Counted from the first letter of the stretch, positions 37,024 through 44,883 are shown. The stretch is 64,000 bases of DNA from Marinobacter nanhaiticus D15-8W (GCF_036511935.1 NZ_AP028878.1:4154001-4218000), one strand, 5' to 3'. The notes: a model not told the origin generated them from the letters alone. A program made the numbers and translations.

Positions 37024-37738
37024 GATTGCCCTGCGTGCCGAGGCCCTGGCCGTCAACGATGCCGATGACGCCCTGGACGCCCTTCGCGGGCACCCGCTTT
37101 TCAGGCAGTTGAGCAACGGCGATTTTGACGATCTCGTCTTGCGTATCCGTCGCATCGATCTGCAGCACCACCAGTTGCTCTATCGCCAGGACACCGATGC
37201 CCAGCATTTCTACTTCGTGGTATCTGGTCGGCTGCGCCTGTATCGGCTCGACTATTCCGGTTTCGAGCGGACCCTCGATAGCCTGGGTGCGGGCGACTGC
37301 TTCGCCGAAGTAATGATCTACGCGGATCCGGCCCGTTACGCCTGCTACGCCGAATCCCTCAAGCGTAGCGTGGTGCTAAGCATTCCGATCCAGGCCTACC
37401 GGGCACTGATCAAGGCCCGTCCGGATTACGCCGAAACTGCCCTGGCCCACTACGCCGCCCGGGCAGTCTCACGCTTCCACGACCTGGAGATCATGACCGT
37501 ACAGAGCGCCCGGGAGCGCCTGATCCGCTACCTGCTGGATCTGCTCCCGGATGGCGCGGAACAGGATGGCGAGATTGAACTGCCGCTGCCCAAGTGTCTC
37601 ATTGCTTCGCGCCTGGCCATGCAGCCGGAGACCTTTTCGCGCCAACTCAACGAACTCAAGAGCAATGGCCTGCTGCGTGTCAGTGGAAGTCGGCTGGTTA
37701 TTCCGGACGCCCAACGCCTGATGCAGCTCAGCCAGTAA
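36989..37738 (+). CDS. dnr: Crp/Fnr-family regulator, DNR/NarR-like
   Basis: The 249-residue regulator has a cyclic-nucleotide-binding-like domain (~45-160) and a C-terminal Crp-type helix-turn-helix (IASRLAMQPETFSRQLNELK) ending the recognition region. It lacks the N-terminal cysteine cluster of FNR/ANR, so it does not sense O2 through an iron-sulfur cluster. The PETFSR recognition helix resembles DNR and NarR, which respond to NO (via haem) or to nitrate/nitrite. GGAGGG precedes the ATG, which lies inside moeA (35-base overlap), making it the third gene of moaB-moeA-dnr. DNR versus NarR cannot be settled by eye. Confidence 0.85.
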   Translation: MALSTVTSSTAEIALRAEALAVNDADDALDALRGHPLFRQLSNGDFDDLVLRIRRIDLQHHQLLYRQDTDAQHFYFVVSGRLRLYRLDYSGFERTLDSLGAGDCFAEVMIYADPARYACYAESLKRSVVLSIPIQAYRALIKARPDYAETALAHYAARAVSRFHDLEIMTVQSARERLIRYLLDLLPDGAEQDGEIELPLPKCLIASRLAMQPETFSRQLNELKSNGLLRVSGSRLVIPDAQRLMQLSQ

Positions 37739-37763
37739 GTACACGCAGATTTCGGGAGGACCG

Positions 37764-38180
37764 ATGCCTACCGCAAGCGAACCCCGCAGGAACCGACCAC
37801 TGATCTACGCCTGCTCGGGCTGCTCCGATGTCGCCCAACTGGCTAACGACGCTGCGGTGCGCCTCGATCACGCCGGTGATTTCGAAATGTCCTGCATCTC
37901 AGGCGTTGGCGGTACGGTCAAGCCACTGGTGAAGACGGCCCGTTCGGGCCGGGCGATCACCGTCATCGATGGCTGCCCCCTGCACTGTGCCAACGCCTGT
38001 CTCGAGAACGTCGGGGTACAGCCAGAGCGCCATATTCGACTTTACGAGTACGGCTTCAAGAAACATTACGGCCAGAGCTATGGCGAAGACGCCGTCGATG
38101 AGGTCTGCCAGTTGGTCCTGACCGGCAGCCTGAGCGAAGACGCCAGCCGAGTTACCAATGAGAGAACGATCAATGATTGA
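37764..38180 (+). CDS. DGC-domain putative zinc-binding protein
   Basis: The 138-residue cysteine-rich protein contains ACSGCSDVAQLAND near residue 17, a lone cysteine in MSCISGVGG, and VIDGCPLHCANACLENVG near residue 73, the Asp-Gly-Cys core of the DGC family. Family members are described as putative metal-binding proteins and often lie near denitrification or metal genes, but no function is proven. GGGAGG precedes the ATG, 25 bases after dnr. Its end overlaps the next gene by 8 bases. Confidence 0.72.
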   Translation: MPTASEPRRNRPLIYACSGCSDVAQLANDAAVRLDHAGDFEMSCISGVGGTVKPLVKTARSGRAITVIDGCPLHCANACLENVGVQPERHIRLYEYGFKKHYGQSYGEDAVDEVCQLVLTGSLSEDASRVTNERTIND

Positions 38181-38574
38181 AAGCTACCGCGACCTGATCG
38201 AGGCCGCCGATACCCAATCCGAGCCTCAGCGCTTCCTGTTCGTATTCTGCCGGGCCGAATTGCCCGAAGACGCCTCGCCAGAGGAACAAAGCCGGTTTGG
38301 CCGTGGCGAAGGGGGAGCCCTGAGCCCGATCATTTGCGTCGACAAGCCACTGCAGGAGGTTCGTCAGTTTGAATCGCTGGTGGAGGAATCCCGAGCCACC
38401 GGTCAGGACTGGGATGTGGTCTTCGTTGCAGCGATGTCCGGCCGCGGCGGCCAGGCGCCGACCACCGATGAGGCCCAGCAACCGCTGACCATGATGGTGG
38501 AGACGATTCGGTTGGGAAATGTGGGGAATTACCTGGCGTTCTCGCGGGGTGGGGAGCTATTAGCAATCGGCTGA
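38173..38574 (+). CDS. Uncharacterised 133-residue protein
   Basis: A small soluble acidic protein with no recognised domain. Similar proteins in databases are sometimes labelled 'ribonucleotide reductase subunit alpha', but nothing in this sequence supports that activity. Features seen: RFLFVFCRAELPED with a cysteine, LSPIICVDKPL, and a DVVFVAAMSGRGG core that looks like a buried beta strand followed by a glycine loop. It starts inside the end of the DGC gene (ATGATTGA overlap), so the two are translationally coupled and probably work together downstream of dnr. Confidence 0.6.
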   Translation: MIESYRDLIEAADTQSEPQRFLFVFCRAELPEDASPEEQSRFGRGEGGALSPIICVDKPLQEVRQFESLVEESRATGQDWDVVFVAAMSGRGGQAPTTDEAQQPLTMMVETIRLGNVGNYLAFSRGGELLAIG

Positions 38575-38593
38575 ACGGAGCCTGCCGGCGGTC

Positions 38594-39003
38594 AGGCGCC
38601 TTCGGCGCCTCAGAAGCTGAGGCTTCTGCTACACGCTCGAGTTATCTGGCAAATGTAGCCGACGCTTTAGCTTCGGAGCAGCCGTCAGGCTGCTGGATAC
38701 CAACGACCAGGCTCAGCGGTACTTCATCTTCAGTCCTTCGTTACTTAGGCACCTCCGGCGCCTCAGAAGCTGAAGCTTCTGCTACACGCTCGAGTTACTT
38801 GGTGAATGTAGCCGACGCTTCAGCTTCGGAGCAGCCGCCAGGCTGCCGGATACCAACGACCAGGCTCAGCGGTACTTCATCTTCAGTCCTTCGTTACTTA
38901 GGCACCTCTGGCGCCTCAGAAGCTAAAGCTTCTGCTACACACTCGAGTTATCTGGCAAATGTAGCCGACGCTTTAGCTTCGGAGCAGCCGCCAGGCTGCC
39001 TGA
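38594..39003. repeat. Tandem 153-bp repeat, about 2.7 copies
   Basis: CCTCAGAAGCTGAGGCTTCT-type starts recur at 38608, 38761 and 38914, exactly 153 bases apart. Each unit contains an imperfect palindrome (AGAAGCTGAAGCTTCTGCTAC against GTAGCCGACGCTTYAGCTTC) followed by a unique-looking spacer; the third copy stops after about 90 bases. The array fills the gap between the 133-residue gene and the moaA end (convergent), so it may terminate or protect transcripts. The repeat family also occurs, broken by an insertion, at 424-669. Short open frames inside it are not genes. Confidence 0.85.
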
Positions 39004-39024
39004 CATAGCCACACCACACGCATC

Positions 39025-40026
39025 TCACCCACCCGTCATATTCATGAACCGCAGAATCTGGACATCCCCTTCATTACTGAAGTGGTGCCGCTCCGGCTTG
39101 AGTTCCATCGCTTTCACAATCGTCTCCCGCAACTTGCCATCACCTTGGGGATACCCTCTCAGCACGCGCCGCAGGTCCACTGAGTGCTCGTTGCCCAGGC
39201 AGAGTAGCAAGCGCCCTTCGACGGTGACGCGCACGCGGTTGCAGGTGGCACAGAAATTATGGGAGTGCGGCGAAATGAAGCCGATACGTACCGGGCTGTC
39301 CTTCATGCGGAAATAGCGGGCAGGACCACCGCTGTCATCGGTGGTTGGGAAAAGCTCGTGGTAGCGGGCAATCCGGGAACGCACCTCGTCGCTACTGCAC
39401 AGACTCTCGCCCCGGTCATGCTCGGTAATGTCACCCAGGGGCATTTCCTCGATAAAACTGATATCCACCTGCTTGCGACGGGCAAATTCCACGAGGTCAA
39501 GGATCTCGTCGTCGTTACGCCCCTTCATGATCACGGCATTGAGCTTGATACCACGAAATCCCGCCTCGCGGGCGGCGTCAATGCCTGCCAGCACGCGCGT
39601 GAGTTGACCGGTTCGGGTGATCTGATGGAAGCGTTCGTGGTCCAGGGTGTCCAGGCTGATATTCAGCCGATGCAAGCCTGCCTTGCGTAACGGCTCAGCC
39701 AGCTTGGGCAACTGGTTGCCATTCGTGGTCATAGCGAAGTCGCGCAGGCCGAGGCCTCCGATCTCACCGACCAGCTCAAGGATGTCCTTGCGTACCAGGG
39801 GTTCGCCCCCGGTCAGGCGGATTTTCTCCGTGCCCAGACTCTGGAAGGTCCGGGCCAGCCGCGCGATTTCCTCCAGGGTCAGGACCTGCTGCCGCGGCAG
39901 GAACGTCATATCCTCTGCCATGCAGTACACACAGCGGAAGTCACAACGGTCTGTGACCGACAGGCGCACGTAGTTGATGGTTCGGCCGAAACGGTCCCTT
40001 AGAGGCTCAATTGTCTTAGCGGACAT
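39025..40026 (-). CDS. moaA: GTP 3',8-cyclase (molybdenum cofactor step 1)
   Basis: The 333-residue radical-SAM enzyme makes the first pterin precursor from GTP. The N-terminal cluster motif is [12 protein letters not shown], the C-terminal second [4Fe-4S] site is in [15 protein letters not shown] and LLLCLG, and the protein ends in the conserved double glycine (MTGG). GGGGAG precedes the ATG. It follows moaD by 9 bases, so moaD-moaA form one transcript that converges on the repeat array. Confidence 0.96.
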   Translation of the reverse strand: MSAKTIEPLRDRFGRTINYVRLSVTDRCDFRCVYCMAEDMTFLPRQQVLTLEEIARLARTFQSLGTEKIRLTGGEPLVRKDILELVGEIGGLGLRDFAMTTNGNQLPKLAEPLRKAGLHRLNISLDTLDHERFHQITRTGQLTRVLAGIDAAREAGFRGIKLNAVIMKGRNDDEILDLVEFARRKQVDISFIEEMPLGDITEHDRGESLCSSDEVRSRIARYHELFPTTDDSGGPARYFRMKDSPVRIGFISPHSHNFCATCNRVRVTVEGRLLLCLGNEHSVDLRRVLRGYPQGDGKLRETIVKAMELKPERHHFSNEGDVQILRFMNMTGG

Positions 40027-40035
40027 GGACTCCCC

Positions 40036-40293
40036 TTACCCACCGGTTACCGGCGGGAAAAGCGCCAGCTCGTCCCCCGGCACAACGTGGTGGCCTTCGC
40101 GCACCATGGTCTGGTTTACGGCCGTCATCAGCCGGACCCCCTCAAGGGATACGGCCAGCGAGGGCCGCGTGCGCAGGTCGACGAGAATGTCCGAAAGGGC
40201 AAGGCCTTCGGCGGGAACATCGTAGTCCAGCGTTTCGATACCGGACAGTTCCCGCAACTGGGCAAACAGGCGAACAGTAATGGAATGGTTCAT
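40036..40293 (-). CDS. moaD: Molybdopterin synthase sulfur carrier subunit
   Basis: The 85-residue ubiquitin-like protein ends in the obligatory Gly-Gly (LFPPVTGG), where the thiocarboxylate forms. It donates sulfur to molybdopterin together with MoaE, which is not encoded in this window. A NarL-type 7-2-7 site lies about 75 bases upstream. Confidence 0.92.
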   Translation of the reverse strand: MNHSITVRLFAQLRELSGIETLDYDVPAEGLALSDILVDLRTRPSLAVSLEGVRLMTAVNQTMVREGHHVVPGDELALFPPVTGG

Positions 40294-40369
40294 AGTCAGT
40301 CGGCAATCAAAGTGTGAGCAGGCAAAGTGGGAATAGCCTTATTGTTGCAGTGATACCGCCGGTGACCGA

Positions 40370-40385
40370 TACCTCCCTCGGGGTA
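40370..40385 (-). promoter_or_regulatory. NarL/NarP-like 7-2-7 site upstream of moaD-moaA
   Basis: TACCTCC-CT-CGGGGTA matches TACYYMT-N2-AKKRGTA at 12 of 14 positions and lies between the norB terminator and moaD. Nitrate control of the moaDA transcript is the inference. Confidence 0.55.
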
Positions 40386-40419
40386 ACCCGGCGGTTCATT
40401 GGTAGGTGCGCGCGCCTCC

Positions 40420-40446
40420 AAAAAAACCGGGAGCAGTGGCTCCCGG
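40420..40446 (-). terminator. Rho-independent terminator of ric-norB
   Basis: CCGGGAGC-AGTG-GCTCCCGG (40427-40446) forms an 8-bp perfect stem; on the minus strand it is followed by seven T residues. It lies 25 bases past the norB stop. Confidence 0.88.
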
Positions 40447-40470
40447 CAAACGGACGGTATGATGTCCAAA

Positions 40471-42753
40471 CTATTTGGCGACAGCCGCAGACTCCGTTTC
40501 GGGCAGGACCGGCTGCGCGGAATCGCCCCACAACCCCTTGACCACCTGCCAGCCAACCGCTGCAGCACCGACGATAAAGACTACATCGCCAAAGGTCCTG
40601 ACCCAGCGCAGGGTCTGCAGGATCTCGCTTTGCATGAAGCCTTCGCTTCGGGCATACCAGAGCCCCTGGTCCGCGCTGGCTGCGAACTGGATCAGCCCGA
40701 CCGGCAACAGGCTGGTGAACAGCATCAGTACCAGTCCGCCGTTAAGCCACCAGAAGCCCACTTTCATCAGTCGCTCGTCGAAACGGATACCCGGACGGAT
40801 ATAGCGCAGGATCAGCAGCGTAAAGCCCAGGGCAAGGAAGCCGTAAACTCCGAACAGCGCCGCATGGGCATGGGTCGGTGTAGTATTGAGACCCTGGATG
40901 TAATACAAGGCGATCGGCGGGTTGATCATGAAGCCGAACACCCCGGCACCCAGCATGTTCCAGAAGGCCACCGCGACGAAAAACATCAGCGGCCAGCGCA
41001 CGTTCTCCATCCACGGCGCACGGAACTTCAGGCGCCAGTTTTCCCAGGCTTCGTAGCCCAGCACCACCAGCGGTACCACTTCCAGCGCGCTGAAGGTTGC
41101 CCCGACCGCCATTACCGGCGTGGTGGTTCCCGCGAAGTAGAGATGGTGGAAGGTACCCGGTACGCCGCCCAGCATGAACAAAGACGCCGATGCCAGGCTC
41201 GCCGCCGTCGCGACGGTGCGGGATACGAGGCCCATGCTGCAGAATATGAAGGCCAGTGCGGTGGTCGCAAACACTTCGAAGAAACCTTCCACCCACAGGT
41301 GGACGATCCACCAGCGCCAGTACTCCATGATGGACAGCGGTGTACGTTCGCCGTAGAAGAAACCAGCACCATAGAACAGACCGATTGCCACTACCGAGGC
41401 CGTCAGCAGCGCCAGCAGGTGCTTGTCGCCGGGCTTTCTCAGTGCCGGAACGATGCCGCGGAGCATTAGCACCAACCAGAAAGCAATACCGGTGAATTTG
41501 CCGATCTGCCAGAGACGGCCAAGGTCCACGAACTCGTAGCCCTGATGCCCCAGCCAGAAGTTCCACTCTGCCGGCATGATCTGGGCGATGGCCAGATAGT
41601 TACCGACAAAGGAGCCGACCACGACAACCACCAGCGCCCAGAAAAGCACGTCGACGCCAAGTTTCTGCAATTTCGGATCCTTGCCGCCGTTGATGATGGG
41701 CGCAAGGAACAGGCCCGCAGCCAGGAAACCGGTCGCGATCCAGAACAGGGCCGCCTGGATGTGCCATGTGCGCACCAGTGAGTATGGAAACCACTCAGAG
41801 ACGTTGATGCCGTAGAAGCCCTGTCCCTCGACCGTGTAGTGCGCGGTAAACCCGCCAAGCAATACCTGGAACCCGAACAAGGCAACCACCAGGAACAGGT
41901 ACTTGCCCAGCGCTTTCTGCGAGGGGGTCAGTACAAACGTAGTCAGTGGATCCTTCACCGGTGCATCCGGCTCCTCTTCCTCCTTGCCGCGCAGGAAAGC
42001 CCACGCCCACACCAATCCACCGACGCCAGCGATCAGCAGCACCACACTGATGACTGACCACATGATGTTCTCACCCGTCGGCACGTTATCGATCAGCGGT
42101 TCGTGGGGCCAGTTGTTGGTGTAGGTCGCGTCGCCGCCGGGGCGCTCAGTGGCAGCGGCCCAAGCCGTCCAGAAGAAGAACTGGGTCATGAGCTCGCGCC
42201 GTTCTGCGCTGGGAAGGGTGTTCTCCTTCATGGCGTAGTTTTCGCGGGTGGACCGCAGTTCCGGATCGGCGCTGAATAAGCGGCTGTAGTAATCGGCGGT
42301 GTCGCGAATCGCGGCCACACGACGCTCGGACAGCGTGAGCGTGTCGGTGGCGGCATCGTAGGTATTGGTGCGGTAAGCCTCTTTCAGTTCATATTGCAGG
42401 GCATTCTGCTCCGAACCGGTCAGGCTGTCGTAGGGTGCGCCATAGGTATCCTGTGCCGCCAGTTCGAGCCAGGTGACCAGCTCCCGGTGCAGCCAGTCTG
42501 CGGTCCAATCCGGCGCCTGGTAGGCACCGTGCCCCCAGATCGAGCCCAGCTGCATACCGCCAACGGACTGCCAGGCCGTTTGGCCGTCGAGGATGCTGTC
42601 CTCGGTCATCAGCTGTTCGCCGGACGTGCTGACCACACGGTCTGGAATGGGCGGCGCCGAGCGGTAAACCTCCGCGCCGAAATAGCCAAGCATGGCGAAG
42701 GTCACCGCCAGAACGGCAATCAGGATAAACCAGAGTCTGCGATAGCTAGTCAT
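40471..42753 (-). CDS. norB: Quinol-dependent nitric oxide reductase (single-subunit qNor)
   Basis: The 760-residue enzyme reduces NO to N2O with quinol electrons at the inner membrane. Compared with two-subunit NorCB it has the long N-terminal extension of qNor (DGQTAWQSVGGMQLGSIWGHG in the periplasmic part, ~residues 60-80) fused to a 12-helix haem-copper-type core, with metal-ligand histidines in WWIVHLWVEGFFEVF and the HLYFAGTTTP region. No norC is present, as expected. The start at 42753 overlaps the ric stop by 8 bases, so ric-norB are coupled. An NsrR-type operator precedes ric. Confidence 0.93.
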   Translation of the reverse strand: MTSYRRLWFILIAVLAVTFAMLGYFGAEVYRSAPPIPDRVVSTSGEQLMTEDSILDGQTAWQSVGGMQLGSIWGHGAYQAPDWTADWLHRELVTWLELAAQDTYGAPYDSLTGSEQNALQYELKEAYRTNTYDAATDTLTLSERRVAAIRDTADYYSRLFSADPELRSTRENYAMKENTLPSAERRELMTQFFFWTAWAAATERPGGDATYTNNWPHEPLIDNVPTGENIMWSVISVVLLIAGVGGLVWAWAFLRGKEEEEPDAPVKDPLTTFVLTPSQKALGKYLFLVVALFGFQVLLGGFTAHYTVEGQGFYGINVSEWFPYSLVRTWHIQAALFWIATGFLAAGLFLAPIINGGKDPKLQKLGVDVLFWALVVVVVGSFVGNYLAIAQIMPAEWNFWLGHQGYEFVDLGRLWQIGKFTGIAFWLVLMLRGIVPALRKPGDKHLLALLTASVVAIGLFYGAGFFYGERTPLSIMEYWRWWIVHLWVEGFFEVFATTALAFIFCSMGLVSRTVATAASLASASLFMLGGVPGTFHHLYFAGTTTPVMAVGATFSALEVVPLVVLGYEAWENWRLKFRAPWMENVRWPLMFFVAVAFWNMLGAGVFGFMINPPIALYYIQGLNTTPTHAHAALFGVYGFLALGFTLLILRYIRPGIRFDERLMKVGFWWLNGGLVLMLFTSLLPVGLIQFAASADQGLWYARSEGFMQSEILQTLRWVRTFGDVVFIVGAAAVGWQVVKGLWGDSAQPVLPETESAAVAK

Positions 42754-43429
42754 TGCGCATACCCCCGAGCCTGCCATCGATACGGTGGAAGAGAACATTG
42801 TTCTCCAGGTGAATGTGCTCCATCAGGTCCTGGCGTATGGTTTCCAGACCTGCATATAGGGCGCGCCAGGTATTGCAGGCGCCGTCAGGCAGTGTCAACT
42901 CACCGGTCAGGGCAAGAACGGTGTCGAGGGCGTCGCCGTGATCATCGTGGTCCTGGCGCATCACCATCACGGGTGCGGTTGCCATCCCGGCCATACCCCG
43001 GGCGATCATCGGGAACAGGATCTGCTCCTCCTTGGCCATGTGATCTTCCAGCTCCTGCTGCATATGTTCCAGATGGGCTCCCAGACCAGCGGGGCAGGCA
43101 GGATGACCACCGTGCACACGCTCCACCCGCTGCGCCAGACGAATCAGTTCCGGCAATTGCTGCCGATGCACGTCGTGATAGCGGGTCAGGATGTGTTCGA
43201 TCAGTTCCGGGTTATCGAGCTGCCCGGTCTGTTGATGGTCCATTGGGTCGGGATTGAGCCCCTCCAGCGCGCCAACCAACTCAGCAATATCCAGCCCGCG
43301 CTTGGCCGCCGCCTCGGCCAGGGGCTTGTTGCCTCCGCAGCAAAAGTCGAGCTTTAGCTTGTGAAACAGGGCTGTAGCCCCGGGGATATCCCGGGCAAGC
43401 TGCCCAACGGTTTGTTCTTGCAGGTTCAC
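42746..43429 (-). CDS. ric: Iron-sulfur cluster repair di-iron protein (RIC/YtfE/ScdA)
   Basis: The 227-residue protein repairs iron-sulfur clusters damaged by NO. An N-terminal ScdA domain carries LDFCCGGNKPL (Cys pair near residue 30), and a hemerythrin-like domain provides the di-iron histidines (HDVHRQQLPEL, HLEHMQQELEDH, DHDDHGDAL, LMEHIHLENN). The start is GTG at 43429 with GGAG eight bases upstream; the frame continues 26 codons but that part is unlike the family. It leads the ric-norB transcript, under a 23-bp NsrR-type palindrome. Confidence 0.92.
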   Translation of the reverse strand: MNLQEQTVGQLARDIPGATALFHKLKLDFCCGGNKPLAEAAAKRGLDIAELVGALEGLNPDPMDHQQTGQLDNPELIEHILTRYHDVHRQQLPELIRLAQRVERVHGGHPACPAGLGAHLEHMQQELEDHMAKEEQILFPMIARGMAGMATAPVMVMRQDHDDHGDALDTVLALTGELTLPDGACNTWRALYAGLETIRQDLMEHIHLENNVLFHRIDGRLGGMRND

Positions 43430-43506
43430 GGTCTTACTCCTTCTGTCGCTCTCAAAACCTGTCACGGTCAGGATCCGCCGCTTTCCGCGATCGCCTCTCG
43501 ACCACA

Positions 43507-43529
43507 AACATTTATTTAAATTACATCTT
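43507..43529 (-). promoter_or_regulatory. NsrR-type operator of ric-norB
   Basis: AACATTTATTT-A-AATTACATCTT is an 11-1-11 palindrome; each half matches the NsrR half-site at 10 of 11. It lies about 80 bases upstream of the ric start. Confidence 0.78.
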
Positions 43530-43576
43530 TAAAATTGTAAAAGTAAATACAGGACATGAATTTTATTTCGTCAGCA

Positions 43577-43593
43577 CTGTGAACGCTTCACAG
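43577..43593. promoter_or_regulatory. Perfect 7-3-7 inverted repeat in the ric/71-residue gene intergenic region
   Basis: CTGTGAA-CGC-TTCACAG is an exact inverted repeat midway between the two NsrR-type sites. It does not match NsrR, ANR or NarL patterns that I know. It could be a binding site for another dimeric regulator or a small RNA hairpin. Confidence 0.4.
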
Positions 43594-43623
43594 AAGCTTG
43601 CTGGAAACGTGCTTATAGCGCCA

Positions 43624-43639
43624 TACACCCTATGGGGTA
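43624..43639. promoter_or_regulatory. NarL/NarP-like 7-2-7 site
   Basis: TACACCC-TA-TGGGGTA fits the inverted heptamer pattern at 11 of 14 positions. It lies between the divergent ric and 71-residue genes, suggesting nitrate input besides NO control. Confidence 0.45.
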
Positions 43640-43698
43640 GCAGCGATCCAGCATAGGTGTATTCACCCAGCGGCGGGACTTGCAAAGCCATCACGGCA

Positions 43699-43732
43699 AA
43701 CCTATATTTAAAATGTATTTTAAAAGAATGTT
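43699..43732 (+). promoter_or_regulatory. NsrR-type operator of the nsrR operon
   Basis: AAAATGTATTT (43710-43720) is an 11 of 11 match to AANATGNATTT, paired with AAAAGAATGTT (9 of 11). An overlapping register, 43699-43721, matches 9 and 10 of 11. The site ends 14 bases before the ATG of the 71-residue gene, which suggests NsrR represses its own operon. Confidence 0.65.
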
Positions 43733-43745
43733 TCTGGAGAGGTTT

Positions 43746-43961
43746 ATGGAAAAGGTACTCGGGTTTGCCAATACGGCCTTACTGGTGGCCGTCCTCGCGC
43801 TGATCTCGACAGTATTAGTGACCTATCCCTTTGCCGAACATCTGAGCATGTCGGCACAGATCGCGGCCCATATCGGCACACTACTCTTCGCCACGCTGGT
43901 CAAGTTGTCCTACATCCTGCGGCTGATTTCCCTGAAAGCCCTGGGCAGACCCGTGCACTAA
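43746..43961 (+). CDS. Small two-helix membrane protein of the nsrR operon
   Basis: The 71-residue protein has two hydrophobic segments: one at residues ~6-28 (GFANTALLVAVLALISTVLVTYPF), a short loop, then AAHIGTLLFATLVKLSYILRL. No family is recognised with certainty. GGAGAGG precedes the ATG; the frame is open 22 codons further upstream through the operator, so the inner start is preferred. With DUF454 and nsrR it forms an apparent three-gene transcript under an NsrR-type site, so a role in the NO response is a fair inference. Confidence 0.65.
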   Translation: MEKVLGFANTALLVAVLALISTVLVTYPFAEHLSMSAQIAAHIGTLLFATLVKLSYILRLISLKALGRPVH

Positions 43962-43984
43962 TTACCGTTAGACTGGAGGTATCC

Positions 43985-44371
43985 ATGCAAGGCGACCCAA
44001 TAGGACTCATGAGCCCCGGTTTGATCGGATACCGTATTCTTGCCTACACCAGCCTGGGCCTGGCGATTGCCGGCATCGTGCTGCCGCTGCTTCCCACCAC
44101 GCCCTTCGTGCTGCTGGCTGCCTGGTCGGCTGGGCGCAGCTCGCCGGAATTTCATCGCTGGCTGCACAACCACCGTACTTTCGGTCCAATCATAGAGAAC
44201 TGGAAGACGCGTCGCGCCGTACCTATGCGGGCCAAGTGGCTGGCCTGCGCGATGCTGCTGTTGAGTTGGGGTATGCTGTTCGCTTCCGGCGCCTCGATAT
44301 GGCTGCTGGCAGGATTGGCCGTATTCTTCTGCGGCCTGCTGGTCTTCCTGTTCACCCGGCCTTCTCGCTGA
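43985..44371 (+). CDS. DUF454 (YbaN-type) membrane protein
   Basis: The 128-residue protein has three hydrophobic segments and the family core GIVLPLLPTTPFVLLAAW, with FHRWLHNHRTFGPIIENW after it, both diagnostic of DUF454/YbaN. Function is unknown. GGAGG precedes the ATG, 23 bases after the 71-residue gene, and nsrR follows 30 bases later. Homologues lie near respiratory or haem genes in other bacteria. Confidence 0.85.
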   Translation: MQGDPIGLMSPGLIGYRILAYTSLGLAIAGIVLPLLPTTPFVLLAAWSAGRSSPEFHRWLHNHRTFGPIIENWKTRRAVPMRAKWLACAMLLLSWGMLFASGASIWLLAGLAVFFCGLLVFLFTRPSR

Positions 44372-44401
44372 GCTGGTCGTTGTTTTTGCTGGAGTTATTG
44401 C

Positions 44402-44839
44402 ATGCACATCACCCGATATACTGACTATTCCCTTCGGGTATTGATCTATCTCGCCCTCCAACAGGATCGCCTGGCCACCATCCAGGAAATCGCCGATAGC
44501 TACGATATCTCCAAGAACCATCTGATGAAGGTGGTCCATCAATTGACGCTGAAAGGCTATATCGAAAGCATCCGGGGCAAGAATGGCGGCCTGCGCCTGC
44601 ATCGCAGGCCGGATGACATCAACATCGGTGTACTGGTACGGGAGACCGAGCAGGACCTGAACCTGGTGGAATGTTTCTCGTCGAAGAACAAGTGTTGCAT
44701 CACACCGGTGTGCGGGTTGAAGAACATCCTGGCGGAAGCATTGATGGCCTTCCTGGAGACCCTCGACCAGTACACGTTGGCTGACGTTCTTCCGGATCGG
44801 CAGAAACCCCAGCTGCTACGGCTATTGCAGATCGCCTGA
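44402..44839 (+). CDS. nsrR: Nitric-oxide-sensing Rrf2-family repressor
   Basis: The 145-residue Rrf2 regulator has an N-terminal winged helix (MHITRYTDYSLRVLIYLALQ) and the [4Fe-4S] cysteines in ECFSSKNKCCITPVCGL: Cys91, Cys98 (or 99) and Cys104. Spacing after the first cysteine is two residues longer than in E. coli NsrR (91, 96, 102), but the CxxxxxC second half agrees. NO destroys the cluster and releases repression. Candidate operators in this window precede nnrS, ric-norB and its own operon. An 11-bp-stem terminator follows. Confidence 0.93.
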   Translation: MHITRYTDYSLRVLIYLALQQDRLATIQEIADSYDISKNHLMKVVHQLTLKGYIESIRGKNGGLRLHRRPDDINIGVLVRETEQDLNLVECFSSKNKCCITPVCGLKNILAEALMAFLETLDQYTLADVLPDRQKPQLLRLLQIA

Positions 44840-44840
44840 T

Positions 44841-44869
44841 GAAGGCCGGCGTCATACGCGCCGGCCTTC
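44841..44869. terminator. Bidirectional terminator between nsrR and the alcohol dehydrogenase
   Basis: GAAGGCCGGCG (44841-44851) and CGCCGGCCTTC (44859-44869) form an 11-bp perfect stem with a 7-base loop, just after nsrR and 15 bases from the convergent dehydrogenase stop. Confidence 0.8.
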
Positions 44870-44883
44870 CCTGCGTTTCCCAC

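Noticed and set aside
38594..39003. CRISPR array
   Set aside because: The 153-bp units repeat as a whole with nearly identical spacers; no short repeat/unique spacer pattern and no cas genes.
38799..39008. 70-codon frame inside the tandem repeat
   Set aside because: Its repeated peptide arises from the 153-bp DNA repeat; not a gene.
40399..41469. 356-codon open frame antisense to norB
   Set aside because: Covers the norB terminator and conserved norB region; no recognisable domain.
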